Positions 4,773 to 5,279 of a stretch of 5,279 bases of DNA are shown here, piece after piece. Both the position numbers and the translations under genes were made by a program. Under the pieces are notes generated by a model. That model was not told the DNA's origin. It worked only from the letters and a program-made list of their open reading frames with translations, and did no database searches. This DNA is from JAOUEE01 sp051011595 (GTDB taxonomy: Bacteria; Actinomycetota; Acidimicrobiia; Acidimicrobiales; SHLQ01): positions 1 through 5,279 of the forward strand of contig JBPCTQ010000128.1 in NCBI GenBank assembly GCA_051011595.1. Reading direction: 5' to 3'. Each line of letters begins with the position of its first letter. The stretch's first letter is position 1.

Positions 4773-5279
4773 ATGTCCGGCCACTCCAAGTGGGCCACCA
4801 TCAAGCACAAGAAGGGCGCCGCCGACAAGAAGCGCGGCAAGCTCTTCGCGAAGTTGATCAAGCAGGTCGAGGTCGCGGCCCGACAGGGCGGCGGCGACCT
4901 CGATGCCAACCCCACGTTGCGCACGATGTACCAGAAGGCGCGGGACAACTCGGTGCCGCTCGACACGATCGAACGCGCGGTCAAGCGCGGGACCGGTGAG
5001 CTCGAGGGTGTCAACTACGAGACCGTGACCTATGAGGGCTATGCCCCGGCCGGGGTGGCGCTGTACATCGAGACGCTGACCGACAACCGCAACCGCACGG
5101 GCTCAGAGGTCCGCTCGATCCTCAGCAAGAACGGGGGATCGTTGGCCGAACCCGGCGCGGTCGGCTGGCAGTTCGAACGCAAGGGTGTCGTGGTTCTGTC
5201 ACGCGAGATCGACGAGGACGAGTTGATGATGGTTGCGCTCGATGCCGGTGCCGAGGACCTGGTCGACGAGGGCGACACG
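4773..5279 (+). CDS. yebC: YebC/TACO1 family protein (3' end outside window)
   Basis: The first 169 residues of a YebC/TACO1-family protein; the frame is open to the right edge, and family members are about 240-250 residues, so roughly the last third is missing. The N-terminus MSGHSKWATIKHKKGAADKK (1-20) is the family hallmark, followed by RGKLFAKLIKQVEVAARQGG (21-40), NPTLR (46-50), the helical NSVPLDTIERAVKRGTGE (59-76) and YEGYAPAGVALYIETLTDNR (87-106). The family was long annotated as DNA-binding transcriptional regulators. The mitochondrial member TACO1 acts in translation, and recent work on bacterial members points to a ribosome-associated role in relieving proline-rich stalling; which applies here cannot be told from sequence. 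In many bacteria yebC precedes ruvC-ruvA-ruvB, so those genes are expected just beyond this window. Confidence 0.96.
   Translation, partial: MSGHSKWATIKHKKGAADKKRGKLFAKLIKQVEVAARQGGGDLDANPTLRTMYQKARDNSVPLDTIERAVKRGTGELEGVNYETVTYEGYAPAGVALYIETLTDNRNRTGSEVRSILSKNGGSLAEPGAVGWQFERKGVVVLSREIDEDELMMVALDAGAEDLVDEGDT

Noticed and set aside
1..5279. Mobile element, CRISPR array, tRNA or riboswitch
   Set aside because: No transposase, integrase, regularly spaced repeats, tRNA-like cloverleaf or long structured leader was seen; the intergenic gaps are 105 bases or less.

Overview
This 5,279-base, GC-rich window carries seven genes, all on the + strand with little space between them. It looks like chromosomal DNA of a high-GC actinobacterium. 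The gene set and order resemble the pimA ... pdxS ... pdxT ... yebC neighbourhood known from Mycobacterium tuberculosis. The lipoprotein style (an AACGSD-type lipobox followed by an Asp/Thr-rich tail), the TAnnnT -10 boxes and an apparently leaderless pdxS also fit Actinomycetota. An Acidimicrobiia-like lineage is my best guess, but that is inference and not proven by the sequence.

Layout: (1) 2-619, the C-terminal half of a GT4 glycosyltransferase closely resembling PimA, cut by the left edge. (2) 620-724, a spacer with three small hairpins and a promoter-like site. (3) 725-1276, a LemA-family membrane protein. (4) 1284-2021, an HtpX/M48-like membrane protein whose zinc-binding and catalytic residues are largely lost. 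(5) 2077-3198, a DUF3048 (YerB-like) lipoprotein. (6) 3250-4152, pdxS, probably leaderless. (7) 4149-4739, pdxT, overlapping pdxS by 4 bases. (8) 4773 to the right edge, the first 169 codons of yebC, with a strong Shine-Dalgarno sequence.

How the genes work together: PdxS and PdxT form the two-subunit pyridoxal 5'-phosphate synthase, and their GTGA overlap suggests coupled translation. LemA and the M48-like protein are a recurrent pair in bacteria; here the peptidase partner looks like a pseudoenzyme. LemA, the M48-like protein and the DUF3048 lipoprotein form a block of three envelope proteins between the lipid-mannosylation gene and the vitamin B6 genes. No mobile elements, CRISPR arrays, tRNA or rRNA genes were seen. 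The most notable observation is the active-site loss in the M48-like protein; the rest is mostly ordinary core-genome content.
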